A stretch of 64,000 nt of DNA from Ectobius pallidus (GCA_964059195.1 CAXKWD010000009.1:48111581-48175580); one strand, 5' to 3'; numbered from the stretch's first letter, positions 43,650 through 55,395 are shown. Program-made: numbers and translations. Notes: generated from the letters alone by a model not told the origin.

Positions 43650-44436
43650 TTATGAGATTGTGTGGTGGACGAAAAAATGTCTGTCCGTCTGTCTGTCCGT
43701 GTGTCTGTACGCACCATAACTCAAATACGCTTTTTCGGATTTTCATGAAACTTGGAAAACACATTTATAATGTCCATGGGAAGAACCCTATTGATATTGA
43801 ACCAAATCGGTTCACCGGTACCGGAGTAATGCCCAATTTAGTGCCTATTTTAATAGATTATGGCGCCTTTCTAAATACGCTGTATCGGATTTCCATGAAA
43901 CTTGGTATACCCATTTATGACATCCATGAGAAGTGCCCTATTGAATTTGAACCTAATCTGTTGATCGGTACCGGAGTAAAACCCAATTTAGTGTCTACTT
44001 TAAAGGCGCAATAACTCAATTACGCTTTATCGGATATTTATGAAACTTCGTACGCATTTATAATGTCCATGGGAAGACGTTTATTGATATTGGACCAAAT
44101 CGGTTGGCCAGTACCGGAATAATGCCCAATTTAGTGTTTTTATGTTAATATATAAGAAGTCGCGATAACTCAAATATGCTTTATTGGATTTTCCTGAAAT
44201 TTTGTATACCCATTTATAATGCACGTGGAAAGACGTCTACTGATATTGGACCAAATCGGTAGACCGGTACCGGAGTAAAACCCAATTTAGTGAATATTTT
44301 AAAGACGCGGTAACTCAAATACGCTTTACCGGATTTTTATGAAGCTTGGTATACACATTTACAATGTCCATGGGAAGACGTCTATTCATAATGGATAAAA
44401 TCGATTGACCTGTTTCGGAGTAATGCTCAATTTGAG
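43650..44436 (+). repeat. Five tandem units of about 148 bp
   Basis: Units start near 43716, 43867, 44011, 44165 and 44311. Each carries ATAACTCAAATACGCTTT.. and TTTATAATGTCCATGGGAAG, a GACCAAATCGGT box and CCGGTACCGGAGTAA.CCCAA. They are preceded by a CTGTCCGTCTGTCTGTCC tract (43680-43710). The 126-codon ORF at 43634-44014 is a by-product of units whose length is near a multiple of three. This is a degenerate minisatellite, often seen inside non-autonomous insect elements. Confidence 0.85.
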
Positions 44437-45557
44437 ACAGTTCCACTTATTCATATTATTAATTATTCATTAAGTACATGCAAGAACTTCCAAATTATAC
44501 ACTTGTATCACATAAAAGTATCCCCTGTGAATTTTATAGCCCTTAGCACAAAAGGGAGCCTACCCTAAGCGAAGGTGCATGTTATTAGATGGGTTAGCCG
44601 ACCAAGGCCAGCGCAAGGGAAAGTTTCTCTGTGAGATTCGGAAAACATAGCCATAAAATTATATTGGTAGAATAAGAGAGTTTTGGAAAGATGCATTGTT
44701 AAACTGCAAACAGCAGAGTTTAGGGAAATTGCCGTGACGAATTTGGATCCGTGAAAAGAATCACGTACTTCAAAATTTAAGTTTTATATCGTCACGGTAT
44801 AATTGAAATATTATTTTATTGCATTGATGGGTAGCGATTTTAAGATGGTTTAATGAATGCAGGAGCATGTTTTTCAGAATCAAAGAAAACCGCTCCTGAT
44901 CTAGCGTGAGAAAATATATTGAAACATATTATAATAAGAACATTTTCTATTGGTGTATTTTAACAATAAGCGAGGCCACGTGCCCGATTTTCTTCCAATC
45001 ACATTAAAGTAAGTGGGTGGACTTAGTAAGAATATTCACTTAGTGTGAATATCCCACTAAGGGAAGTTCTCACTCTTCTCTTCGGTCTCTAAATAGGTGG
45101 AGGATGAATCGAGTACTTGCATATAGGACTAATCAGAAATAACAATAAAGTACCAAGTTTGTAGTAGCATAATGGTAAAATAATACCATTTAGGAAACAG
45201 TATAGAGCATAGAAGTGTGCGCCTGGCACACAGTGTTTACAGCTTGTATTAGCTGAGCTAGGATGCAAGTACCGCCGAAGGAAAGCACAATGGAGGTAGA
45301 TACATAGATCTTAAAATCGCCACACCATTAATAATTAGGATAAAAATCTCGTCAACTTTTGTATCATCAGAGGCCATCTAAGAACAGGTGGAATAAACTA
45401 TGAAAGCAACACAGGTACATACTGGTCGTCTTTCCCACCACCCTTCTCTGTCTCCTGTCATCTGCCCATGAGATTTAGAGGATCGAGCCCGGAGCCGCTG
45501 AGAGCCGAGGAAGGAGGTACGTCAACAACAAATAACGTAAGTAATGAACAAGCTTAC
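44437..45557 (+). repeat. Putative 5' LTR and upstream region of LTR-3
   Basis: Lies just upstream of the primer site. The LTR start is not fixed, and no partner LTR was found downstream. A CTAAATA box near 45095 may be the core promoter. Confidence 0.35.
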
Positions 45558-45575
45558 TGGCGCCCGACGAAAACC
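45558..45575 (+). promoter_or_regulatory. Primer-binding site of LTR-3
   Basis: TGGCGCCCGACGAAAACC: the first eight bases match the Lys-type primer site, and the rest diverges. It is placed 590 bases before gag, a plausible leader length. 45576-46148 is leader with no other feature. Confidence 0.55.
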
Positions 45576-46148
45576 CCATCACACTGGCTAACCAACTGGG
45601 GCACGATAAAATTATATCAGCATGACAATCGCCATACTGGATCAATACACAATAGTCTATTGGAGCAGAAGAACAGGAACAACGGGAGCTTCAACTACAT
45701 CCACAGAAGATGACAGAAGACCTTCGACAAGAGGACATGGTACAAAATGGACTACGTGGGACGAACTACAAAATTCTTAAACTGTAAGTGCTGAAATTTC
45801 ATAATAAATTCAAATTTCGCATAATTTAATTTTTTACTTTGATTTAAAAAAAAGACTAGAAACTTCTTATTGAAATACAACATTCTGTTGATTCCATTAT
45901 TAAAGTAAACTTTACGGAACGATTGTTTTTAGTAAACCAAGTAAATTTGAATTTATTAATTAAGTCGCAGAATAGCGAGGAGCAGCACAATTTTAGCTAA
46001 TGAAATATTAAAATTTAAGAGGAGTTAAGGAAACCATTTTTTGTATGTTAGTTCATTGGAGCTAAAAGTCTTATGTTCATGATGCTCATGTACTGTGTTT
46101 TGCATGTGTGTTAGTTTTAAGGAAAAGGAATAGTCTGCTAATAAGTAA

Positions 46149-48299
46149 ATGTACCTGAGGAGCGGGAAATTAATAAGTAAGATGGCAGACAGTCAGATTG
46201 AGAAACTGGGGGAAGGACAGAGCCTTCTTGGCCAAAATATTGAGGTTTTCAACGAACAGGCAGATAGTGAGGTGGTAGGAAATGACATGTTTTTAGAGGT
46301 AGAGCTGCCCAGACATGATGGCGACGTTGAGCAGGTGAGTGAAATGGGTGAACGTATTGTTGAGAAAGAATACACTGTCCGTTCCGAGAATGGGGGAAGT
46401 CAGGCAGTTTCTAGAGTAAACAGTGCAGATTTAGTACCCTCAGGTATAGAGGCCATGCTTAGCAGTTTGCTAGATAAGATGGAAAAGAATCACGAACAGT
46501 TAAAGGAAGAAATTAAAGAACAGTCAAGGATAATAAATAACAAAATACAGGCTACTAATGAGCAGCTGAAATTAAATAATGATAAAATTCAGGAGCAGAT
46601 TCAGGCCACAAACGAGCAGTTAAGAGTAGTAGGTGAACAAATGAGAAAAAATCATGATAGACTGGAAGGTAAAATAGATGAGGTTAACAGGGGAGTGAAT
46701 GCAAAAATAGATAATGTGACAGAGAAGGTGGACAGTAAAATTGTTAAGCAGAATCAGGAATGGAAGGAGAGATTAAATCATGAGGTGAAGAAGTTGGAGG
46801 ATAAAACCGAGGAGATAGAAGTAAAAATAAATGGGCGTACAGATTTGGAGATAAACAAATTAAGGGGAGATTTTGTTAGTTGTCTAACAGAAATTAGTTC
46901 AGGTGTGGATAAATTGCAAGGTGAATCTGTTAAACTCACTCAGAGGGCAGACAAGTCAGATAAGGCTATTGCCGAGAGTAGGAAGGAGTTGGAAACACAA
47001 ATAAATAATAGGGTGCAGGAACTGGAAAATAAATTAACTCAGAATGTTGGAGTAATAAATAAAGAGATCAGCTGCTTGACCCATGAGGTCGAGAGCGTAA
47101 AATCAAGGGATGGGAGTGATGGAGGCGACATCATGCCGGGAATTTTGAATACGGGTGCAAGTAAAAGTTGTAACATTGTATCGAATACAGTCGGAAATGG
47201 ACTTAGTGCGGAAGTAAATATTTCTGCAGCATACCCGAATAATGATGTAGGCTCCAACACTTCATTCTCCAGGATGAATACACCACAGGTTCTCGTAAAC
47301 AACGGTAATGACGTACATATAGGCCAGCTGTTTGGGAGCGAACTTGCCCTTCCGTCCTACAATGAGAACGGGAATGCAAGCCCGCAAGCTTTTTTAAAGA
47401 ACTTGGATGAGTATTTACTATTAAAACAAATCCCTGACCGATACAAGATGTTGGTAGTTTCTAGGGCACTAAAACATAAAGTGAAAGATTGGCTTGACAT
47501 AACGGTTAGTTCGGACTGCTCGTACGAGCAATTCAAGCAGTTATTCCTCAATCGGTACTGGGGAGAGAGTAAGAAAGCACTGGTTCGCACCGAACAGTAT
47601 AATGGCCAGTACTCACCCCGAGGGAATATCCCCCTGACAGATTACTTTTTATCAACTGTCAGCAAAGCAAGGCTATTAGAGCCTTTAATGGATGAAAAAT
47701 CGATCGTCCAGTTGGTAATTCGGCACTTTAGGCCCGATATTTACAACGTATTGGTAGCATCGAACGCATCAACATACGGTAGAGTTCTTGAGTTGTTGGC
47801 AAGTTTTGAATCACGCGCGATGCGCGAGACAGTCGAAGAGAGGCGGAGTGACCAGAGAGATGTGGCACCAGAGCCGAGATACCGTAGAGAAAGCAACAAT
47901 ATGGGTGATAGGGGAGGACATAATAACTCGCACTATTCACAGAGAAACGCAGAAGGGAGTAGGGCTATGAACCCGGGAACCCAGTTTAGAGGCCACAACC
48001 GAGGGCAGAATCATGAAAATAGATCAGCCGGCCGTGATGGCCGAGTGAATAACATAGATTTCGAAGGGGGTGTGTCTGGAGGTGGAAATTGCAACACCGT
48101 CAATAGTACGCGTGGCAGATGTTGGCGTGGCAATGGCAGACAGAGGGGCACTTTCCAACGTGGAAATAACACGATGTTTACTAATACGGGGATGAATGAA
48201 GGAGACTTAAACCCGGAAGCTACAGAGTATGAACCAGACATGGAAATTGTAAACACTGACAGTCAGGTAGACAGGGCTGACAGTTCGACAAACTGTTAA
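46149..48299 (+). CDS. Intact Gag of LTR-3 (716 aa)
   Basis: One open frame. Residues 1-100 are acidic after a basic start (MYLRSGKLISKM). Residues about 105-325 form a very long coiled coil (NNKIQATNEQLKLNNDKIQE and similar). Residues about 395-560 are the retrotransposon gag capsid-like domain (ALPSYNENGNASPQAFLKNL, VKDWLDIT, YEQFKQLFLNRYW, LASFESR). Residues 560-680 are Arg/Gly/Asn-rich (RGGHNNSHYSQRN, RGRCWRGNGRQRG), an RNA-binding tail without a CCHC knuckle. The acidic last 35 residues end at TAA. Gags of LTR-1 and LTR-2 share this plan. No protease or RT follows, so the element would depend on pol supplied elsewhere. Confidence 0.9.
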   Translation: MYLRSGKLISKMADSQIEKLGEGQSLLGQNIEVFNEQADSEVVGNDMFLEVELPRHDGDVEQVSEMGERIVEKEYTVRSENGGSQAVSRVNSADLVPSGIEAMLSSLLDKMEKNHEQLKEEIKEQSRIINNKIQATNEQLKLNNDKIQEQIQATNEQLRVVGEQMRKNHDRLEGKIDEVNRGVNAKIDNVTEKVDSKIVKQNQEWKERLNHEVKKLEDKTEEIEVKINGRTDLEINKLRGDFVSCLTEISSGVDKLQGESVKLTQRADKSDKAIAESRKELETQINNRVQELENKLTQNVGVINKEISCLTHEVESVKSRDGSDGGDIMPGILNTGASKSCNIVSNTVGNGLSAEVNISAAYPNNDVGSNTSFSRMNTPQVLVNNGNDVHIGQLFGSELALPSYNENGNASPQAFLKNLDEYLLLKQIPDRYKMLVVSRALKHKVKDWLDITVSSDCSYEQFKQLFLNRYWGESKKALVRTEQYNGQYSPRGNIPLTDYFLSTVSKARLLEPLMDEKSIVQLVIRHFRPDIYNVLVASNASTYGRVLELLASFESRAMRETVEERRSDQRDVAPEPRYRRESNNMGDRGGHNNSHYSQRNAEGSRAMNPGTQFRGHNRGQNHENRSAGRDGRVNNIDFEGGVSGGGNCNTVNSTRGRCWRGNGRQRGTFQRGNNTMFTNTGMNEGDLNPEATEYEPDMEIVNTDSQVDRADSSTNC

Positions 48300-49377
48300 A
48301 GGGTTCACTGCGGGATTTCGATGCATCCACTAAACGGACAGGTTTTCCTTTTAGGCCGTAAGGACTCGTGTATAGGGGGGCGGAAAGAAAACGCACAATG
48401 CATTGTTAAATAGAGAACAAAAGAACTTATTGACACGAAGCACTGATTCCGAAATGAGAAGAAAGATTTCATATATTTAAGTTACTAAGGGTGACTTCAT
48501 GCATTCACGAGTGTTAACGCAAGAATCGCTTTTTCAAATTTTGAAATGTTTTGTTTGTTACGAAAAGATTACTGTTGGTGCAAGGGAATTTTTCTGCATC
48601 AATTAAGCCATGTTTTATATCATAACACGGCGTTTTTAAAAATTGGGAAATATTATGTAAATTTCGATTTTTTATATTATCAAATCGGTGTTTAAAGATC
48701 GTGAAATATGATGTTTGGCACAAGGGTATTTTTTTAATTGTTCGACATTTTCTATAATTCGTGAAAATTTATTTTGTTTTTTATAATGGTAATTGCAACT
48801 ATTAGAGCAAGCTGCAGGCTAATGCGCGCGGGAAGATGCGCGGTAGGTGGAGGGGAAGCGAGCATGCAGGCAGGCTGGCGGAGAAGGCGACCAGGCCGAT
48901 GGAAAGGGGAGCCGGGTGGGTCGCAAAGTATAATCTTGCCCATCGTTAAAACTGTCAAGAAAGCCATGGTACAATAGGTGAGTGTGCATGCTCGGAAGCG
49001 AGGGGAAGGAACTGGCGGGCTATTCAAGTCTAATACCAAATTCAGAATGACCTCCTAAATTAATATCATTGTTCATAACCTCACTGCCACTGAACTAGAA
49101 TTTCGGGAGAATTCAGAATGCCCTACTAAATTAATAAAGTAATTTTACTACGGTATAATTGTAATTTTCGTAATTCTCGTAACTGAGCAAGTACATAGCC
49201 GTGATAGATGTAGGGGAAGCAAGCAATAGCGTGCGCATTGGCTCTGAAGCGAGGGTCATCAGGGGAATCGAGCGGGCGGGCGAGAGCAGGTGGAGCTTTG
49301 CCGGCGGGCAGTATATCTATCTTTTGCCAAATCCACCAGTGTTCAAGCACAGAACTTACCCATTCAGGGAGATTCAG
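48300..49377. other. Region after LTR-3 gag, no pol
   Basis: A purine tract (GGGGGGCGGAAAGAAAA, 48375-48391) may be the polypurine tract that primes plus-strand DNA. If so, a 3' LTR should begin near 48395. I could not match it to the 5' side. 48810-48930 and 49250-49310 are GC-rich. No coding region is recognised. Confidence 0.4.
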
Positions 49378-49664
49378 TCGATGTAGATGTAGCTGTAGAT
49401 ATCTTGTCCTGTAGATCCTGTGTTGAGCGGGAATCAAGGATATAGAACACGTTAGATCAAAAAATACGTAGGGCTATGCATGTTGTAACAATAATATAGG
49501 CCTACAGAAACTGCAAACTGCCAAATTTATCCAAGCTGGAAATATTCCTCCAAATTGTAGAAGGTGTGAGTTATTAAAAATTCCTTGACAGATGTTTTGA
49601 AAGGTTTGCTCTTTCTTTGAATACATAATAATTTACGGTATTGTTGTTTGGAAGCTTGTTGAAT
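49378..49664 (-). repeat. LINE-1 family, second 3'-end copy
   Basis: Closely matches 20440-20720: the same 3' UTR (TAGATCCTGTGTTGAGCGGG, GATATAGAACACGT) and the last codons of RT (AAAGGTTTGCTCTTTCTTTG). A short degenerate (GTAGAT)n tail is present. It is 5'-truncated near 49664. Confidence 0.9.
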
Positions 49665-50049
49665 CGGTGAGATAAAGAAGGGAAAGATTCCAGGTGACCA
49701 AACTTTAGGGAAACTGGAAAAAAACTTTATAGTTTATAAACTAAAATTCTGATAGCCAAACTCACTATTGCAAAGTTATAGCCTATAACCTTATCTATCA
49801 TATCCACCTGTTTAATTGTTAATTTTGTTCTTAATTAAGCTGGTGGGTCATTCCATGTCATTTCAAAGAGGTCATGACACCCTCCTGAACAATTTAAACT
49901 TTTTTAAACAAAGAACATTGTTGTAAACATAAAAAACGTTTAAAACAACCAACATTGTTGTAAACATAAAAAATGTTTTAAAAACATGTTTTAAACAAAA
50001 AAAAACTTTTTTTGTTCTTTAAAAAAAACATGTTTTTTTTCCAACCCTG
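49665..50049. repeat. Orphan CATTCC-clan end and hAT-like end
   Basis: GGGTCATTCCATGTCA at 49845-49860 equals the first 16 bases of DNA-A, but no partner is nearby. 49890-50040 is rich in AAACATGTTT palindromes and ends TTTTTTTTCCAACCCTG at 50049, a hAT-like terminus. These look like broken element ends upstream of the RTE LINE. Confidence 0.5.
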
Positions 50050-50760
50050 AGTAGAAGCAGAAATGTCAAACTATAGGCTCTCTATTCTTGGAATCAGCGA
50101 GGCTAGATGGAACTTCTTCGGTGAATCCCAAACAGCGAATGGAAACACTCTCCTATATTCTGGCAGAGAAGAGGAAGATGATGAACATAGAGAAGGAGTT
50201 GCAATCTTGTTAAGCAAAGAGGCTAAAAAGAGTTTAATAAATTGGAGCCCAATCTCAAACAGAATTCTTTCTAAAGTGCGTCCTGTTACAATTGTACAAT
50301 GCTATGCACCAACTGAGGTGGCTGAAGAGGAGACCAAGGACCAATTCTATGGACAACTGTATCAAACCTTAAGAACGGTAAAAAAGCGTGATATAATTAT
50401 GGTTATGGGAGACTTCAATGCCCAGCTAGGATGTGATAATCATGGAGCTGAGAAGGTGATGGGTAAGCATGGCATAGGTGTGTTGAATGACAATGGAACC
50501 CGTTTCTTGGAAATGTGTGGCATGTTTGACCTTTCTATAGGTGGCACCATTTTTCCTCATAATGATTGACACAAAGTATCGTGGGTATCCCCTGACCTGA
50601 AAACACAAAACCAGATAGACCATTTTGCCATTAGCAGAAAGTTTAGATCATCCCTTCTGGATATACGAAATAAAAGAGGAGCTGACATTGGCAGCGATCA
50701 CCATCTTATGTTGGCAAAAGTAAGGTTGAAAATTTCAAAACTGCAAGTTCATTTAGACGG
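50050..50760 (+). pseudogene. RTE-type LINE: apurinic endonuclease domain
   Basis: The frame from 50063 encodes an APE-type endonuclease: LGISEARWNF, VTIVQCYAPTE, VMGDFNAQLG (catalytic D/N), then after one TGA at 50567-50569 QNQIDHFAIS and GSDHHLMLAKV (the SDH motif). It nicks target DNA to prime reverse transcription. Its N-terminus is cut off at 50050, and a further stop occurs near 50770. Sequence style (RW.F.G, HKVSWVSPD) places it in the RTE group. Confidence 0.88.
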
Positions 50761-51690
50761 GAATGGTTGAAGGTTTGACACAGATATATCGAAAGATAAG
50801 GAAGTCAACACACAGTTTTGCCTGGAATTAAAGAATAGATTTGCTATCCTGGTAGAAGAGGAAGAAGGCAATTTGGTTAATGCTCCGGATTTAAGTATTG
50901 AACAGACATGGAACCAAATCAAGACCACTTTTACTGAGGTGGGAGAAAAAGTATTAGGGTTTAAACAAAAGACTAAGAAACCCTGGATCTCCGATGGATG
51001 TTGGGAGATGATTTTACAGAGAAAAGAACTAAAAAGACTGTTAAATTCTGCAAAAACTAGATTAAAGAAGGAAACAGTTTCAAACCTATATATAGACTCA
51101 AAAATAAAGACGTAAAGAGGAATTTAAAGAGAGATAAAAGAACATGGATTGAAAATCTAGCAGAAGAGGCACAAACGGCTGCGAACCAAAATAATGTCAA
51201 AGAATTGTATAGAATAACTAAAACCTTGTCAAGGAAACCCTTTTTATCAAATAGACCAGTCAAAGACAATGATGGAAAGATTTTAGTAAATGAAGCTGAT
51301 CAAGTAAACAGATGGAGAGAACATTTTAACCATATTTTAAATAATAATAATATGACAAATGTAACGGCAGAACACCCTGAATTAGACATGATAGAGGCAG
51401 ATGGAAATCTAAATATTAATACAAATCCAATAACCAAAGGTGAAATCCAAAAAGCAATCCAAGAAACCAAAACTGGAAAAGCTCCTGGTATTGATAATAT
51501 CAATGTTGAGATGTTAAAAGCAGACCCAGTAACAACTGCTAATGTTCTATATCCTCTTTTCCAAAATATATGGTCAGAAGAAAAAGTACCCAAGGAATGG
51601 GGTGAGGGTATAATTGTCAAACTACCCAAAAAGGGGGATCTCTCTAAATGTGACAACTGGCGTGGGATAACACTATTGTCATCACCAAAT
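50761..51690 (+). pseudogene. RTE-type LINE: linker and RT N-terminus, cut by DNA-C
   Basis: Broken frames 50873-51115 and 51205-51690 encode the linker (KPWISDGCWEMI) and RT start (IQKAIQETKTGKAPGIDNIN, KEWGEGIIVKLPKKGDLSKC, NWRGITLLSSPN). The reading frame ends at SSPN because DNA-C is inserted here. It resumes at 63050 with KIFTRV, exactly as expected for RTE. Confidence 0.9.
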
Positions 51691-52108
51691 GGGTCATTCC
51701 ACAGTAACTCACGTTACACTCAGACAGATTTTTTAGCACATATATGCTTATAAAAATTACAAATAAAAATTCTCACAAAAGTGTTTAACCTCAAATTGTT
51801 GTATTTAGAGCATTCTTCATGATGGTAACAAGCAATTTTTAAAATAATGACTTAATCCTGATTTATCAACAAAACAGATTTCGTAACTCACGTTACACAA
51901 AACGGACACTCAAATCAGAACTATTACTACTGAATGATATTTCTGTGAAAATAAAACACCTACATTTATTAAATGTGCACAGTGATAATGACTGTTCCCT
52001 TTACAAAAACATACAACCATTTTTGCAGTCATCCATAAGGAAAGAAAAAATAAAAAAATTATTTTGCTACAATGCGCATGTAACTCACGTTACGTAACTC
52101 ACGTTACA

Positions 52109-52444
52109 TTTTGTCCACAAGTATGAATTTGCTGTTAATTACAAATAATGAAATGTTTATTGCTTAAATCTTATGAAAAACATAGAGAAACTTATTTTTA
52201 CCCCACAAATGACCTGTAACCTGATTGTATTTGGTTCATAATGCCCTATTAATTTTAGAGAATCGCAGCATAGCATATACACTACCGGTATATGAACTCA
52301 TGATCGTTGTTCACTAAAAACATGAAATTCAGGAGTTACACTTAGGTCTATTACACAAATTTATAGTTCTTTCACATTGTGGCCCCCCCCCCCACTCCGT
52401 AGACTCCCATATTTAGGCCTATTAAACCCTTGACCTTCTTTTAC
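52109..52444. other. DNA-C interior, nothing coding
   Basis: AT-rich; C11 run near 52383. Confidence 0.4.
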
Positions 52445-52757
52445 AGGGTATGATATGGTGTAGTGGTTGAGACACTGCACTACAAACCAGAAGGTTGCGG
52501 GTTCGATTCCCAATGAGGTCGTTTAGATTTTTCAATTGACCTAATCCTTCTGGTGGCACTATGGCTCTGGGGTTGACTCAGCCTCTAACAGAAATGAGTG
52601 CCAGGACCAATCCTGCAGTTAAAGGCGGCCGGTACGTAAGGCTGACAATCTTACACCTTCATGTTCTGAATGTCTAAAAATCTGGGTGCATCAAACTCCT
52701 GAAACCTTAAGGGCCTTCACGGCCTGTAATAGGGATCACTTTATTTTACTTTTTCAG
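52445..52757 (+). repeat. SINE family 2, second full copy
   Basis: Head GTGTAGTGGTTGAGACACTG and GGGTTCGATTCCC, with the same body as 29753-30057. Flanked by TTCTTTTAC at 52436-52444 and 52758-52766. The better-preserved B box suggests a younger copy. Confidence 0.9.
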
Positions 52758-53189
52758 TTCTTTTACATTAACTTTTTTCAACTTGAAGGCTTAGTTACAC
52801 TCTGTTTCCTTTTCATCTCAACAGCTGGTGTAGGCATATAACATGATTTAACTTCACAAACGGAGTGTCTTGTTCATTGCTTTAAAATGCAACCCACTAC
52901 TGCTAGTATTTTGCATGACGAATTGCAACATATCTGTAATTTGTATTATGCTTGTTATCTTTGAATCTCACTGCCACAAATGTTCCGTATTGCAATGTTT
53001 GAAGACATTACTTCACTTCCCCCCATCAAACAAATTTCACTTGGAACATCTGGATCTGATTAATCTATATTGCCATGTACCAAAGAATAAAACTCCCTTT
53101 AGGTAGGCCTACAGGCTGAGGTAGATTTCGAAAGCAATATCAAAGTGTACAAAGCACCATATGAAATATAAATAAATCTGAAATCTTTT
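52758..53189. other. DNA-C interior, no recognised feature
   Basis: A 78-codon plus ORF (52870-53106) has scattered Cys/His but no motif I can assign. Confidence 0.35.
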
Positions 53190-53690
53190 TTATAAAAAGA
53201 GAGTTGTTTATTATGTTTTAAATTTATATTATTTTTTATTTTGCCATGCAAAAGGTGTGTAACTATTATTTTTAATATTTCAAACTCTATTACATTGGTA
53301 ATTTTATCCTTAGTTGGTCCTCACATATTCCTTTCGGCAAGTCTTCAGGCTGAGGTATATTTTTAAGTGTTATTGTTTTTCAAACATTCAAATCTCGCCT
53401 TATATGAGAGCTATTGAGAAACTAGCGATTAATTTGTAGAGTACTCATCAAGATCTTTTCAACTATACCCCACAAGACATGGTTTAAAAAATTTCGAATT
53501 TCCATCCCCCCACCCCACTCGTACCCCCAAAACCCCCGAATCGTTGGTGTCACTGTGAACTCCATAGGGAGTACTGTACTCTAATTTATTCAAACAAAGT
53601 TTCTCTCTATACTTCATAGGGGCCGAGATATAAATTTTTCAAAATTTCAACCCCTTCCCCCGAACCACCCCCTTGGGCCAATTTTGCTCA
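53190..53690 (-). repeat. Dispersed repeat R2, inverted copy
   Basis: Inverted relative to 42160-42620; shares CTATTGAGAAACTAG, TACCCCACAAGACATGG-like and AAATTTTTCAAAATTTCAAC. Ends undefined. Confidence 0.6.
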
Positions 53691-54517
53691 TTGACGAACT
53701 TGTCCGAACTATTGGGCCTAGAAATAATATAATAAAATTTGGTTAAAATATCTTCAAAATTACGGCTGCTAGCGTGTAAAGATATATATGGGCCATTCCA
53801 GAAAAAAGTCAACCAGGACATGGATTTCTAAAAATGAATGTAATTAGAAAGTAAAACCATATTTACATAGGGGAAGGATTATATTTCACAGGAATATTTT
53901 GTTTTTTGAAGATATATTTTATTTAGTGCAGTTAGGGACTCCTGGAAGAAGAACCTCTTTTACACCAATAACGTGACTGAATTTCTCCACCATTGTCATT
54001 GATAATTTTTTTTCAAATAAAGGTAAAAAACTTAACAATTCATCATAGAATTAGTATCTGGTATTCATTAAGGTTCTTTAAATGCACTTATACATGTATT
54101 TTAAAAACATTTTATATATTTTAATAAATACTGGAAGTTTCTGTGCATTAGGCATGTAATTCCGTCACAAAAACGGACATTTTTCACTGTTACTATTAAA
54201 GTAATGGCAGTAGGTGGGAGAAAATTTGTATGCAAAGCTAGTTTTGCTTGCTTTACAACCAGACCATATCATTTGTTTCACAGGATTATATTTATATCAA
54301 CATTTTGGGTCGTGACGGAATTACATAACCTGTTTCCCACACTGAGCCTCTTACTAATAAACAGCATTTAACATGAACTTAGGTAGCATAAGTTGAAAAA
54401 AAAGGTATGTAATACTAAAATAAGAATAACAAACATACTGGAACTTTATTAGGCACAGAAAATTATCTGTAATATTTTATTGGATTATTTGGAGTATCAA
54501 TTTCTTCAGTGACCGTA

Positions 54518-54981
54518 ATGGGTAAAACAGCAGCAGAACGTCAGAGTGAGTGCTGGAAAAGAAAAAAGAATGCAGGATTACATGAAGAAATGAAAAAGAA
54601 AGACAGAGAGCAGAAAGCAATTAAAAAAGCATCTATGAACCACCTTCAACTCAATAAACTAAGATGACTAATTACATAGCAGTACAGAAATTGAGATGTA
54701 AGAAAAAAAGAAGAATTTAGAAATACTGTAGAAGTTCCCTCAACTAACTTAGTGGCCATTCTGCTTCAACACATTCTCCATATAAATCAAGACAATCCTT
54801 TGGAAAAGCTGTGAAAAAGGTTCTTAATGCTCTCCCCGCAAGTCCACAAAAGCCCTCATCTGTGGTCAAGGATTTAACTCCAATTTCAGACAAAACTGAA
54901 AACCTCAATCAGTAGGTTGTCAAACTGTACAAGCCTTTTTCAATCTTGATCATGTAAGTTGGATGTGCCCAGGAAGTAAAG

Positions 54982-55025
<44 letters not shown>

Positions 55026-55341
55026 CCTATACATAAAAGAGAATCTGGAAAGACTGAAGTCCAAAAAAGGTACATGTTGATGACTCTCAAAGAAGCAAAT
55101 GCCTTAGTCTGTGAAACTCATACCGGTACCGAAATAAGTGTGGATTTTCTTTATTTTGCAGTTTGCAAATGTTATGAAAGATGAAACAATGTCAAAGACG
55201 TTTCACATTCCAGAGACATTCATCATGTTAAAGTAATTGATGTGTACAAAATTTCTAACAAACTGTACAAAACCTCAGAATATTGCGATATACATTATTT
55301 CATAAGCGGAATGGAGATCATCCAAGTGTCTGCACATTAGA

Positions 55342-55395
<54 letters not shown>

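Noticed and set aside
43716..44436. CRISPR array
   Set aside because: Units are about 148 bp, degenerate and without unique spacers; this is a eukaryotic minisatellite.
44691..48415. ATGCATTGTTAAA shared at 44691 and 48403 as LTR starts of LTR-3
   Set aside because: Only 13 bases match and similarity does not continue.
49845..51690. GGGTCATTCCATGTCA at 49845 as left end of DNA-C
   Set aside because: DNA-C has its own exact end and duplication at 51687-51691; the 49845 end has no partner.
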